Below are positions 44,228-52,340 of a stretch of DNA of 64,000 nt, piece after piece. The stretch covers positions 28,417 to 92,416 of the forward strand of contig DASQKY010000037.1 in NCBI GenBank assembly GCA_035630295.1. Reading direction: 5' to 3'. A program made the position numbers and the translations under genes. The DNA is from Acidimicrobiales bacterium (GTDB lineage Bacteria; Actinomycetota; Acidimicrobiia; Acidimicrobiales; Iamiaceae). The notes beneath the pieces were generated by a model. That model had not been told where the DNA came from. It saw only the letters and a list, made by a program, of their open reading frames with translations, and ran no database searches. How positions within the stretch are numbered: position 1 is the first letter of the stretch; each line of letters begins with the position of its first letter.

Positions 44228-45073
44228 TCAGCGGGGGGCGCGGCGGGTGGAGCGCAGGACCAGCACCAGGGCGATGGCCGCCACCACGAGGGCCAGGGCC
44301 AGGCCCACCTCCACCCCGCCGATGGACTGCACCCAGGCCGAGATGTCGAACGACCAGCCCCAGACCCGGTCGGTCACCGGGTCCGACGGCGAGGCGCCCG
44401 AGCGCAGCTCGCTGGCCCCGTACCAGACCAGGTAGGCGCCGGTCAGCACGAACAGCAGGCCCGAGGCCCGGCCCACGTGCGGCGAGGCCCGGCGCACCAG
44501 GGCGGCGGCCGAGCCCCGGGCCACGGCCACGGCCATGGACAGGGCCACGATCACCAGGGTGAAGCCGGCGGCGAAGGCCCCCAGGCGGGCCAGCCCGGTG
44601 CCCCAGTCGGCGCCGAAGGTGGTGGCCACGTGGGCCACGAAGAGCTGGATGGAGCACGACACCGAGACCACGGCGTAGGACACGCCGTAGAGGAACATGG
44701 CGGCCAGGCCCCGGCCCCCACCCGTGCGGTCCAGGCGGGGGAGGGGCAGGCGGATGGCCCGGCCGGCCAGCAGCACCACCCCCATGGCCACCAGGGCCAG
44801 GCCCACCACCGGGGTGACCCAGGGGGTGATGCGCTCCACCTCGGCCGAGGCCGCCGTCACCAGGGCGCCCAGGGTGCCGAACACGGCCACGAACCCGGCG
44901 GAGACGGCCAGGGCCACCACCACGGCCCGGGTCACGGCCACCGGCGTGGGTCGGGTGGCCTCGTCGCCGGTGATGAACCACCCCAGGTAGGCGGGCAGCA
45001 TGGGCAGGGCGCACGGGTTGACGGTGGCCACCATCCCGAAGGTGAAGGCGGCGGCCAGCCCCAGGTCGGCCAT
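44228..45073 (-). CDS. ccdA: Cytochrome c biogenesis protein CcdA/DsbD-like
   Basis: A 281-residue membrane protein with six to seven helices. The two active cysteines lie in TVNPCALPMLPAYLGWF and VSVSCSIQLFVAHVATTFG. It carries reducing equivalents across the membrane to a TlpA/ResA-type thioredoxin, as needed for heme c attachment (the ctaC product has CSSCH) and CuA assembly. The tlpA-like gene lies directly upstream on the same strand. Confidence 0.92.
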   Translation of the reverse strand: MADLGLAAAFTFGMVATVNPCALPMLPAYLGWFITGDEATRPTPVAVTRAVVVALAVSAGFVAVFGTLGALVTAASAEVERITPWVTPVVGLALVAMGVVLLAGRAIRLPLPRLDRTGGGRGLAAMFLYGVSYAVVSVSCSIQLFVAHVATTFGADWGTGLARLGAFAAGFTLVIVALSMAVAVARGSAAALVRRASPHVGRASGLLFVLTGAYLVWYGASELRSGASPSDPVTDRVWGWSFDISAWVQSIGGVEVGLALALVVAAIALVLVLRSTRRAPR

Positions 45074-45077
45074 CAGG

Positions 45078-45099
45078 CCCCGCCCGGTCCCGGGCGGGG
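45078..45099 (-). terminator. Hairpin between tlpA-like and ccdA genes
   Basis: CCCCGCCCGG (45078-45087) and CCGGGCGGGG (45090-45099) form a compact GC stem, adjacent to GGCCATGGCC. It may attenuate readthrough into ccdA rather than stop it fully. Confidence 0.4.
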
Positions 45100-45158
45100 G
45101 GCCATGGCCCCCCGGCCCCCGGTGGGCATCGGGACCGTCGGGCGCCCGGCGGCGGCCG

Positions 45159-45947
45159 TCACCCGCACTCCTCCAGGCCGCCGGCGTAGACGGTCTGGTT
45201 GAGCTTCTCGCACAGGCGCTCGGCCGAGATGGTGCGCTGGATCACCTCGGCGATGGTCCCGTCGGGCAGCACCAGGAGGGTCACCGGGGCGGTGACGATG
45301 CCCAGGGCCCGGGTCAGCGCCCCCTCGGCGTCGACCAGCAGGTCGTAGGTGACGCCGGTCTGCCGGGCCAGGTCGCGGGCGTCCTGGGGGTCCTGGTCCC
45401 GGATGTTGACCCCCACGAACGAGACGTCGTCGCCCAGGGAGGTGTGCACCCGTTGGAGGTCCGGCATCTCCTCCACGCAGGGGGCGCACCAGCTCCCCCA
45501 GAAGTTCACCACCAGGGGCTGGCCCTGGTAGTCGGCCAGGCTGGCCCGCCCCTCGCCGGCGAGGCGGTCGAGGGCGATGTCGGGCACGACCTCGGCCTCG
45601 GTCAGCAGGCCGGCCTCGGGCTGCTCGCCGTCGTCGTCCCCGGTCAGGGTGCTCACGACCAGGCCGGCCAGGACGGCGGCCACCAGGGCCACCAGCGCGC
45701 ACACCATGAGGGTGCGGGCGTCGAGGAGCGACCGGCGCGGGGGCCGGCCCGTCCCGGGGCCGCGCTCGGGCGCCGTCCCGTCGGGCCCGCCCCGGTTCGT
45801 TGCCGCGGTGGGCCCGCCATCGCCCGGGCTCGGGTCGCCGGCCACGACGGGAGGGATGCCGCCATCGCCCGGGGTCGGGTCGCCGGTCGCGTCGGGAGAG
45901 GTGGCGCCGTCGCCCTGGGCGGGAGGGTCGGCGGGACCGGAGGCCAT
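45159..45947 (-). CDS. TlpA/ResA-like membrane-anchored thioredoxin
   Basis: A 262-residue protein. The first 80 residues are Pro/Gly/Asp-rich and cytoplasmic, followed by one TM helix (TLMVCALVALVAAVLAGLVV). The thioredoxin domain has VNFWGSWCAPCVEEMPDLQR and VTAPVTLLVLPDGTIAEVI. The WCAPC site reduces apocytochrome or copper-site cysteines outside the membrane, recharged by CcdA. A further cysteine pair sits at the end (RLCEKL, LEECG). The long disordered N-terminus is unusual. Confidence 0.92.
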   Translation of the reverse strand: MASGPADPPAQGDGATSPDATGDPTPGDGGIPPVVAGDPSPGDGGPTAATNRGGPDGTAPERGPGTGRPPRRSLLDARTLMVCALVALVAAVLAGLVVSTLTGDDDGEQPEAGLLTEAEVVPDIALDRLAGEGRASLADYQGQPLVVNFWGSWCAPCVEEMPDLQRVHTSLGDDVSFVGVNIRDQDPQDARDLARQTGVTYDLLVDAEGALTRALGIVTAPVTLLVLPDGTIAEVIQRTISAERLCEKLNQTVYAGGLEECG

Positions 45948-46056
45948 GGCCGCAGGCTATGGCTCCCTCCCGACCGGGGCCATGTGGAGCCCCTCCTCGC
46001 CGGATGCGTGGTGCGCCGCGGGGACGCCGGTGTCCCCGCCCCTCGGGCCAGAGGGG

Positions 46057-46659
46057 TCAGGGGGTCGGCACCAGCAGCAGGGCCAGGTCGGCGGCCCGGC
46101 GGCGGGCGTGGCCGGCCAGGGCCTCGGGCTCGACCAGGGTCGCTTCCAGCAGCAGGGCGAACAGGGTGCCGGCCACGGCCCGGGCGGCCACGTCGGGGGC
46201 CACCGTCATCTCCGGCACCAGCCGGGGCAGCGTGTCGGTGAGGGCGGCCTCGATGGTGGCCCGCAGCCCGTCGCCCACTGAGCGGGCCGTCGGGTCCCCG
46301 TGGAGGGCCTCGCTGAGCAGCAGGCGCCAGATGGGGGCCTCGGCCATGGCCCCCTCCCACATGTCGTGCACCAGGGCGGCCAGGCGCTCGGGGGCGGGCA
46401 GGCGCAGGTCGGGGACGGGCAGGTGCTCGAGCTGGGCCCCGTAGCGCCGCTCCTCGATGACCGCCCGGAGCAGGGCGTCCTTGGACGGGAAGTAGTGGTA
46501 GAGCGCGGCCACGTGCAGACCGCACGCCGTGGCCAGGGTGCGCATGCTGGTGGCCGACGCCCCCCGGGCGGCCATGAGGTCCAGGGCCGCGTCCAGGATG
46601 CGCTCGCGCTGGCCGGGCCGGGCCCCCCGCTCGGCGGGCGGGGCCGCGGGGGCGCTCAC
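46057..46659 (-). CDS. TetR-family transcriptional regulator
   Basis: A 200-residue protein. The N-terminal HTH is RERILDAALDLMAARGASAT SMRTLATACGLHVAALYHYFPSKDALL. The GTG at 46659 overlaps the P450 stop (GTGA), so the regulator is co-transcribed with its likely target. The palindrome upstream of the P450 gene is of the TetR type and is the expected binding site. Confidence 0.93.
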   Translation of the reverse strand: MSAPAAPPAERGARPGQRERILDAALDLMAARGASATSMRTLATACGLHVAALYHYFPSKDALLRAVIEERRYGAQLEHLPVPDLRLPAPERLAALVHDMWEGAMAEAPIWRLLLSEALHGDPTARSVGDGLRATIEAALTDTLPRLVPEMTVAPDVAARAVAGTLFALLLEATLVEPEALAGHARRRAADLALLLVPTP

Positions 46660-47909
46660 GTGCGGGCCGGGTTCGACACCGGGGTGAAGACGGCCGGGAG
46701 GTGCTCGATGCCGACGACCAGGGTCGAGCGGTTGCGCTGGATGGTGGACGGGTCGACGGCCCGGATGTCGGGCAGCCGGGCCAGCAGCTCCTCGAACACC
46801 AGCTTGACCTCCAGCCGGGCCAGGTTGGCGCCCAGGCAGTAGTGGGTGCCGGCCCCGAAGGCCAGGTGGTTGTTGGGCTGGCGGTCGACGACGAAGTCGT
46901 CGGGGCGGTCGAAGGCCCGCTCGTCCCGGTTGGCCGACTGGTAGAGCATGAGGACCCGGTCGCCGGGCTCGATGCGCTGGCCGTGCACCTCGTGGGCCTG
47001 GGTGGCGGTGCGCATGAAGGTCATCACCGGCGTGGTCCACCGGATGATCTCGTCGACGGCCAGGTCGATCAGGCCCGGGTCGTCGAGCAGCTTCTGGCGC
47101 TGGTCGGGGTGGCGGCTGAGGGCCAGGAGCCCACCGGAGATGGCGTTGCGGGTGGTCTCGTTGCCGGCCACCAGCAGCAGGGTGAGGAACATGAGCAGCT
47201 CGTCGTCCTGGAGGGCGCCGTCGCCGTGGAGGCCGGGGTCGACGGCCTTGTGCTCCTTGTCGAGCCCCCCCTCGTCGAAGGCCCGGGTCAGGATGCCGAT
47301 GATGTCGTCGGTGGCCTGCTGGCGCCGCTGGGGGATGAGCTCCAGGCAGGCCTGGGCGAACTCGCCGAAGGCGGTGGCCGCGGTGTGGAGCTCCGGGGCG
47401 TCGCCCACGTGCCCGTCGCCGGCCATCATGGCGTCGGACCAGCGGTACATCTTGTCCCTGGTCTCGGGGTCGAGGCCCATCATCTCGCAGATGATGATGA
47501 GGGGCACCTGGGCCGCCAGCTCGTCGACGAAGTCGATCTCGCCCCGCTCCTGGACCTCGTCGACGATGCGGCGGGCCAGCTCCCGGATGTGGGGGGCCAG
47601 CTCCCGCACCCGGCGGGGGGTGAAGCCCCGGTTGATGAGGCGGCGCTGGCGGGTGTGCTCGGGGTCGTCGAGGGCGATGAGGGACATGTCGGCCGCCACC
47701 TTGGGCCGTACGCCCTGGGCCGCCGACCACAGGTCGGACCGGCGCGACACCTCGAACACGTCGGCGTGCCGGCTGACCACCCACAGGTCGTTGCCCTCGT
47801 CGCGGTACAGGGGGGCCTCGTCGCGCAGCCACCGGTAGGTGGCCCAGGGGTCGTCGTAGAGGGCCGGGTCGAGGATGTCCACGGGCAGGGGGGGAGCGGC
47901 GGTGGGCAT
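46656..47909 (-). CDS. Cytochrome P450
   Basis: A 417-residue protein. I-helix LLLVAGNETTRNAISGGLLA (oxygen activation), ETTR context, and the heme thiolate loop LAFGAGTHYCLGANLARLEV. LDDPEHTRQRRLINRGFTPR is the C-helix region. The pattern resembles the actinobacterial CYP124/125/142 sterol and fatty-acid hydroxylase group, but the substrate is not evident. No ferredoxin or reductase gene is adjacent. Confidence 0.95.
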   Translation of the reverse strand: MPTAAPPLPVDILDPALYDDPWATYRWLRDEAPLYRDEGNDLWVVSRHADVFEVSRRSDLWSAAQGVRPKVAADMSLIALDDPEHTRQRRLINRGFTPRRVRELAPHIRELARRIVDEVQERGEIDFVDELAAQVPLIIICEMMGLDPETRDKMYRWSDAMMAGDGHVGDAPELHTAATAFGEFAQACLELIPQRRQQATDDIIGILTRAFDEGGLDKEHKAVDPGLHGDGALQDDELLMFLTLLLVAGNETTRNAISGGLLALSRHPDQRQKLLDDPGLIDLAVDEIIRWTTPVMTFMRTATQAHEVHGQRIEPGDRVLMLYQSANRDERAFDRPDDFVVDRQPNNHLAFGAGTHYCLGANLARLEVKLVFEELLARLPDIRAVDPSTIQRNRSTLVVGIEHLPAVFTPVSNPART

Positions 47910-47924
47910 GCCGCCACGGTCGCG

Positions 47925-47960
47925 CTGAACGATCGTTCAGTCAACCCAAGCGATCGTTCA
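47925..47960 (-). promoter_or_regulatory. TetR-type operator of the P450-TetR operon
   Basis: CTGAACGATCGTTCAG at 47925-47940 is a perfect 16-bp palindrome 16 bases upstream of the P450 start. A second, partial site CGATCGTTCA lies at 47951-47960. Two tandem sites suggest two TetR dimers. Confidence 0.85.
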
Positions 47961-48051
47961 TCGACACCTTGGACCGCTGTCCGCCACGGAGGCCGTCAGC
48001 GGTCCAACGTTCGATGGGGTGGGGACCGAACGGTCCCCCCGTCGTGCCCGG

Positions 48052-48357
48052 TCAGCGGATGAGGCGGGCGATGGCGGCGGTGGCCTCGGCCACCATGCGG
48101 TCGGCCTCGGCCCGGGCCGCGTCCTGGTCACCGGTCCCCTCGGCGTCGCGGGCCGCCCCGGCCACGCAGTGGCGGATGTGCTGGTCCAGCAGGCCCAGGG
48201 CCACGCTCTGGAGGGCGGAGCTGACGGCGCTGATCTGGGTCAGGACGTCGATGCAGTAGGTGTCGTCCTCGACCATGCGCTGGAGGCCGCGGACCTGGCC
48301 CTCGATGCGGCGCAGGCGCCGGGTGTAGTCGTCCTTGTCCATGGAGTAGCCGCGCAT
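48052..48357 (-). CDS. CsoR-family metal-sensing repressor
   Basis: A 101-residue all-helical protein: YTRRLRRIEGQVRGLQRMVE and the Cu(I) ligand set Cys-His-Cys in DTYCIDVLTQ and DQHIRHCV. The ATG at 48357 follows GGAGGAGCG. CsoR is released from its operator when it binds Cu(I); some relatives sense Ni/Co, sulfide or formaldehyde. A matching GC-rich palindrome lies 34 bases upstream. No copper exporter is adjacent. Confidence 0.92.
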   Translation of the reverse strand: MRGYSMDKDDYTRRLRRIEGQVRGLQRMVEDDTYCIDVLTQISAVSSALQSVALGLLDQHIRHCVAGAARDAEGTGDQDAARAEADRMVAEATAAIARLIR

Positions 48358-48390
48358 CGCTCCTCCGGGGGGTGGCGGTGGACGGCCAGG

Positions 48391-48407
48391 GTACCCCCGG
48401 GGGGTAC
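48391..48407. promoter_or_regulatory. CsoR-type operator
   Basis: GTACCCCCGGGGGGTAC is a GC-rich dyad with TACCCC and GGGGTA arms, the form seen at CsoR-regulated promoters. It lies between csoR and the divergent ABC1 kinase gene, so it could control both. Confidence 0.75.
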
Positions 48408-48537
48408 GCAGGCGGCGGTGGGTGGGGCGGCGTCGCTCGTCCGAGTGGGCCCGCGCCGGTGTGGTCGGCTGGAATCGCCGGCGAACCGGGGGCCGGTGCG
48501 GCCTGCCGCCCCGGTCCCCCCGCCCGAGAGGACCCCC

Positions 48538-50079
48538 GTGGCCCCAGACCCGTCCCCGTCGCGCCGGCCCGCCCTGCTGGGCCTGGCCGCCGCGGCCGGA
48601 GTGGCCGGCACGGCCTGGGCCCGGGCCCGCCGCCGAGGCCGCGCCGTGACCGCCGTGAGCTCCGTGCCCCGCTCCCCGTCGCCGGTGGGTGGGGGTTCGG
48701 TGCTGGCCCGCAATGCCCAGCTCGGGGCGGTGGGGGCCCGGTCGGCCGGGCGCTACGCCGCCCACCGGGCCCGGCGCACGTTCGCGGCGGCCGAGCGGCG
48801 CCAGGACCTCGACGCGCAGTTCCAGCTGCGCACCGCGGAGGACGTCACCGCCGCCCTGGGGAACATGAAGGGCGCCCTCATGAAGCTGGGCCAGATGGCG
48901 TCGTACCTCGACCAGGGCCTGCCCGAGCCGGTGCGCCAGACCCTGGCCCAGCTCCGCACCGACGCCCCGCCCATGGCCCCCGAGCTGGCCGCCCGGGTGA
49001 TCGAGGAGGAGTTGGGCCGGCCCCCGGACCGCCTCTTCGCCCAGTGGGACCCCGAGCCCATCGCCGCTGCCTCCATCGGCCAGGTGCACCGGGCCGTCAC
49101 CCACGACGACCGGGCCGTGGCCGTCAAGGTCCAGTACCCGGGGGTGGCGGCGGCCATCCGCTCGGACCTGGCCGGGGTGGGGGTGCTCTTCGGGGGGATG
49201 GGCCTGGCCTTCCCCGGCCTGGAGCCCGAACCCCTGGTGGCCGAGCTGCGGGAGCGCCTGCTGGAGGAGCTCGACTACCGGCAGGAGGCCGGCAACCTCC
49301 GCCTGTTCGCCGAGGCCTACCGGGGCCACCCGTTCATCCACGTGCCCGACCCGGTGCCGGAGCTGTCGACCGGGCGGGTGCTGACCACCGACCTGGCCGT
49401 GGGCGATCCGTTCGAGGTGGTGGTGGCGGCCGACCAGGCCCGTCGCGACCACGCCGCCGAGGTGATCTACCGCTTCGTGTTCGGCAGCCTGTACCGGCTC
49501 CGGGCCTTCAACGGCGACCCCCACCCCGGCAACTACCTGTTCGGCCCCGAGGGGCGGGTCACGTTCCTGGACTTCGGCCTGGTCAAGCGGTTCGACACGT
49601 CGGAGTTGGCCGGCTTCAGCGCCATGGCCGAGGCCATCGCCGTGCGCCGGGACCCGGCCCGCTTCCGGGCCGTGTGCGAGGAGATCGGCCTGTTGCGGCC
49701 GGGACAGGCCTTCACCGACGAGGAGGTGATCGACTACTTCGGCCACTACTACGAGCTGGTCGAGCGGCCCGGCCCCTTCACCGTGACCAGCCAGTACGCC
49801 AGCGAGTCGGTGCGGCGCATGTTCGACGCCAGCGGGCCGTACGCCGAGATCCAGAAGGCGGCCAACGTCCCGCCCGCCTTCGTCATCATCCAGCGGATCA
49901 ACCTGGGGCTCTACGCCATCCTGGGCGAGCTGGAGGCGACGGCCGACTGGCGGCGCATCTGCGAGGAGCTGTGGCCCTTCGTGGACGGCCCGCCCAGCAC
50001 GCCGCTGGGCCAGGCCGAGGCCGAGTGGCTGGCCCGCCGGGCCCGGGACGGCACGGGGGTCGGCCCGGTCCCGGGCTGA
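48538..50079 (+). CDS. ABC1/AarF (UbiB-like) atypical kinase
   Basis: A 513-residue protein. The N-terminal KxGQ motif is in MKGALMKLGQMASYLDQGLP, the Ala-rich loop is AAASIGQVHRA, the VAVKVQYPGV lysine follows, and the catalytic/metal region is FNGDPHPGNYLFGPEGRVTF LDFG. The family takes part in isoprenoid quinone or membrane lipid homeostasis. GTG 48538 follows GAGAGGA with good spacing. A short N-terminal hydrophobic helix (LLGLAAAAGVAGTAWA) could anchor it. Confidence 0.92.
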   Translation: MAPDPSPSRRPALLGLAAAAGVAGTAWARARRRGRAVTAVSSVPRSPSPVGGGSVLARNAQLGAVGARSAGRYAAHRARRTFAAAERRQDLDAQFQLRTAEDVTAALGNMKGALMKLGQMASYLDQGLPEPVRQTLAQLRTDAPPMAPELAARVIEEELGRPPDRLFAQWDPEPIAAASIGQVHRAVTHDDRAVAVKVQYPGVAAAIRSDLAGVGVLFGGMGLAFPGLEPEPLVAELRERLLEELDYRQEAGNLRLFAEAYRGHPFIHVPDPVPELSTGRVLTTDLAVGDPFEVVVAADQARRDHAAEVIYRFVFGSLYRLRAFNGDPHPGNYLFGPEGRVTFLDFGLVKRFDTSELAGFSAMAEAIAVRRDPARFRAVCEEIGLLRPGQAFTDEEVIDYFGHYYELVERPGPFTVTSQYASESVRRMFDASGPYAEIQKAANVPPAFVIIQRINLGLYAILGELEATADWRRICEELWPFVDGPPSTPLGQAEAEWLARRARDGTGVGPVPG

Positions 50080-50091
50080 CCGGCCCGTCGC

Positions 50092-50799
50092 TCAGCCCTG
50101 CTCCAGGGCGATGACGAAGTCGAAGGTGCCCTGGTCGTCGACGTCGGCCAGGAACGGGGCGGTGGGCTTCTCGATGTCGTGGTCGGCCAGGGCCACGGGG
50201 ATGGAGTCGACCGCCGCCACCTGGATCTGGGACCCGACGACGCGGGCCTCCACGGTGAAGGTGATCTCCCGGGTCACGCCGTGGAGGGTGAGGTCGCCGG
50301 TGGCCTCGGCCGTCACCTTCTCGCCGCCGGCCGGGTCGTCGCCGATGTCGATGGGCTCGGTGAGGGTGAACGACGCCTCGGGGAACTGCTCGATCTCCAG
50401 GCCCTGCCGGTCCATGGCCTGGCGGCGGTTGGCCACGTCGAGGCCGGTGGGGGCGTCGTCGAAGGCCAACCGGGTGAGGTCCACGGTGAACGCGGCCTCG
50501 GTGACCTGGGAGCCGGCGATGGTGATCGAGCCCTCGACCCCCGGGGTCTCCCCGGTGGCGGTGTGGTCGGGGAGGGCGGTGAAGTCCTCGGTGATGGCCA
50601 TCAGGGCCCGGGTGCGCTCGCCCTCGACCGCGTTCCAGGTGCCGTCCAGCGAGTCGGGGGCCTGGCCCGCCGGTTGCTCCGACCCGTCGTCGACGGTGAG
50701 GTCCTCGGGGGTGTCGTCCCGCAGGAAGTACCAGGCGCCGGCGCCGATCACGGCCAGGACCACCAGGACGACCACCGCGGCCAGGATCTTCTTGATCAT
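50092..50799 (-). CDS. YceI-like lipid-binding domain protein, membrane-anchored
   Basis: A 235-residue protein. An N-terminal anchor (ILAAVVVLVVLAVIGAGAWY) is followed by a YceI lipocalin-like beta-barrel: EGSITIAGSQVTEAAFTVDL, RRQAMDRQGLEIEQFPEASF and GDLTLHGVTREITFTVEA. YceI proteins bind isoprenoid or fatty chains outside the cytoplasm. The start overlaps the stop of the next upstream gene (ATGA). Confidence 0.92.
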   Translation of the reverse strand: MIKKILAAVVVLVVLAVIGAGAWYFLRDDTPEDLTVDDGSEQPAGQAPDSLDGTWNAVEGERTRALMAITEDFTALPDHTATGETPGVEGSITIAGSQVTEAAFTVDLTRLAFDDAPTGLDVANRRQAMDRQGLEIEQFPEASFTLTEPIDIGDDPAGGEKVTAEATGDLTLHGVTREITFTVEARVVGSQIQVAAVDSIPVALADHDIEKPTAPFLADVDDQGTFDFVIALEQG

Positions 50800-51365
50800 G
50801 CAGGCAAGTGTGGCTCACCCGGGCCCGCTCCGGGGGGCCGCCGGGCCTCGGCGTGGTCGGGGGGCGGGGCGGGGAGCGGGGGCGGGGCGTCCCGGTGCTC
50901 GGCGGCCAGGGCCCGGCGCCGGCGACGGCGGACCACCAGCAGCTCGACGGCGAAGGCCCCGCCGCCCACCACCGTGGCCCCCAGCACCAGCACGGCGGCG
51001 GGCACCGCCCGTGACGCCACCCGGTCCTGGCACCGCGTGGCCCGGGCCGCGTCGGCCACGTCGGGGGCCAGGGTCACCACCTCGCCCCCGTCCACGATCT
51101 GGTCGTTGCCGTCGGGCACCACGTCGACCCGGCCCTGGTACAGGTAGGCGCCGGGCGCGCCGCAGTCCTGCACGGGGGGGTTGCGCACCGGCACGACCAG
51201 CAGGAGGGTTGCGGCGACGTAGGCCAGCAGGGCCAGGGCGGCCAGCGCCCGGGTCAGCCGGGCCAGGGGGCCGGGTGGGGTGACGGGCCCCTCGCCGGGG
51301 CTCTCGACGCCGCCCGGCGCGGGGAGCGGAGGGGGGGCGTCGTCCACGGCGGGGGAGCCTGGCAC
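50796..51365 (-). CDS. Two-TM hypothetical protein upstream of YceI
   Basis: A 189-residue protein: a Pro-rich N-terminus, a helix (LAALALLAYVAATLLLVVPV), an outer loop of about 65 residues with two cysteines (VQDCGAPGAY, ATRCQDRV), a second helix (AAVLVLGATVVGGGAFAVEL) and a basic, Pro-rich tail. I do not recognise a family. Four-base overlap with the YceI gene implies coupled translation. Confidence 0.75.
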   Translation of the reverse strand: MPGSPAVDDAPPPLPAPGGVESPGEGPVTPPGPLARLTRALAALALLAYVAATLLLVVPVRNPPVQDCGAPGAYLYQGRVDVVPDGNDQIVDGGEVVTLAPDVADAARATRCQDRVASRAVPAAVLVLGATVVGGGAFAVELLVVRRRRRRALAAEHRDAPPPLPAPPPDHAEARRPPGAGPGEPHLPA

Positions 51366-51375
51366 AGATGGGATG

Positions 51376-51415
51376 GGGGCCGGCTCCGAGGAGGGGAGGT
51401 CCTGGAGCCGGCCCC
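51376..51415. terminator. Hairpin upstream of the two-TM/YceI genes
   Basis: GGGGCCGGCTCC (51376-51387) pairs perfectly with GGAGCCGGCCCC (51404-51415). It would end minus-strand transcripts coming from the small-protein genes at 51.6-52.2 kb. The remaining bases up to 51603 contain a GTGAGGAAGAATG start-like context on the plus strand but no convincing gene. Confidence 0.6.
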
Positions 51416-51603
51416 AGTGCGCCGGGTCGCACCTGGCGGTCGTCGGTGTGCGAGACGATCACCAGGAGGTGGGATGAGAGCGACCCGGCAACGCTGCCCC
51501 TCCATCGGGCCCTTCGATGGCGCTTGTGAGACTTTGACCGCAGAAAGTGAGGAAGAATGTCGTCTTCTGTCGACAAGCGTGACAGAAAGGGCGAAGCTCC
51601 AGG

Positions 51604-51807
51604 TCAGCCCCGGATCAGGGTGGCCAGGGCCCACACCGTGGCCACCAGGCCCAGGCCCGCCATGGCCAGGCTCCGGCCCACCGGCGCCCGGCTGCCCTCG
51701 GCCGTCATGCGGGCCGGCGGGCGGGCCACGGCCAGCAGGTTCCCGACCAGCATGGCCCCCCCGAAGGCCAGCAGCAGGTAGGCCAGGAGGTCGTCGCCCA
51801 GGAACAC
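51604..51807 (-). CDS. Small two-TM membrane protein
   Basis: 67 residues: MFLGDDLLAYLLLAFGGAML as the first helix, a basic loop (ARPPARMTAEGSRAPVG), and a second helix (LAMAGLGLVATVWALATLI). The composition fits a real small membrane protein, and the same-strand neighbour 9 bases upstream supports co-transcription. No family recognised. Confidence 0.6.
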   Translation of the reverse strand: MFLGDDLLAYLLLAFGGAMLVGNLLAVARPPARMTAEGSRAPVGRSLAMAGLGLVATVWALATLIRG

Positions 51808-51816
51808 GCCCCGAGG

Positions 51817-52218
51817 CTACGGGGAGGCCCGGACCGCCGTCCCATCATCGGCGGGGGGGCCGGCCGTCCCCCGCCGGCTGCGGCGGGCCGAGCGGACGAC
51901 CACGGCGGCGATGACGGCCACCGCGGCCAGGATCACGCCCAGCAGGGCCAGTTGCTCCCACCCGCCCGGCTCGCCGGGCTCGGCGGCGGCCTGGCCGGTG
52001 CCCGGCTCGGGGATGATGCCGGGCCGGTCGCCGGACCGCTGGGAGGCCCGGCAGGCGGCGTCGTCCGGCGCGCAGGCCACGGTGGAGGCGGTGGTGGCCA
52101 CCGGGTCGCCGGCCCCGCCGTCGGCCAGCACGGCGATGGCCACCAGGACCAGGATGGCGCCGAACACGCCCACCCCGGCCAGGACGATCGAGCGTCGGTC
52201 GGAGCCGTCGGCAGCCAC
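51817..52218 (-). CDS. Two-TM hypothetical protein
   Basis: 133 residues from a GTG at 52218. First helix SIVLAGVGVFGAILVLVAIA VLA, an outer loop with a cysteine pair (STVACAPDDAACRASQ), then a second helix (WEQLALLGVILAAVAVIAAV) and a basic tail. The start is uncertain, as the frame is open further upstream. No family recognised. Confidence 0.6.
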   Translation of the reverse strand: MAADGSDRRSIVLAGVGVFGAILVLVAIAVLADGGAGDPVATTASTVACAPDDAACRASQRSGDRPGIIPEPGTGQAAAEPGEPGGWEQLALLGVILAAVAVIAAVVVRSARRSRRGTAGPPADDGTAVRASP

Positions 52219-52226
52219 CCGGCCAG

Positions 52227-52251
52227 TGTGGCACTCCGGCTGGGTGCCACA
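52227..52251. promoter_or_regulatory. Hairpin/dyad in the divergent region before the binding-protein gene
   Basis: TGTGGCAC (52227-52234) and GTGCCACA (52244-52251) are perfect complements around 9 bases. The dyad lies between the minus-strand small-protein gene and the branched-chain-type binding-protein gene, a possible operator. Confidence 0.4.
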
Positions 52252-52340
52252 TACCGTGACCAGGCGCCCAGCATCCGTGGCATGACACCGGTCACTGTGG
52301 GATGGTTGCCCCAAACCCTCATCCGTGACCGGGAGTATGG

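Noticed and set aside
51557-51781. Plus-strand short frame starting after GTGAGGAAGA
   Set aside because: The start context is good, but after about ten residues the sequence is basic antisense of the small membrane-protein gene.
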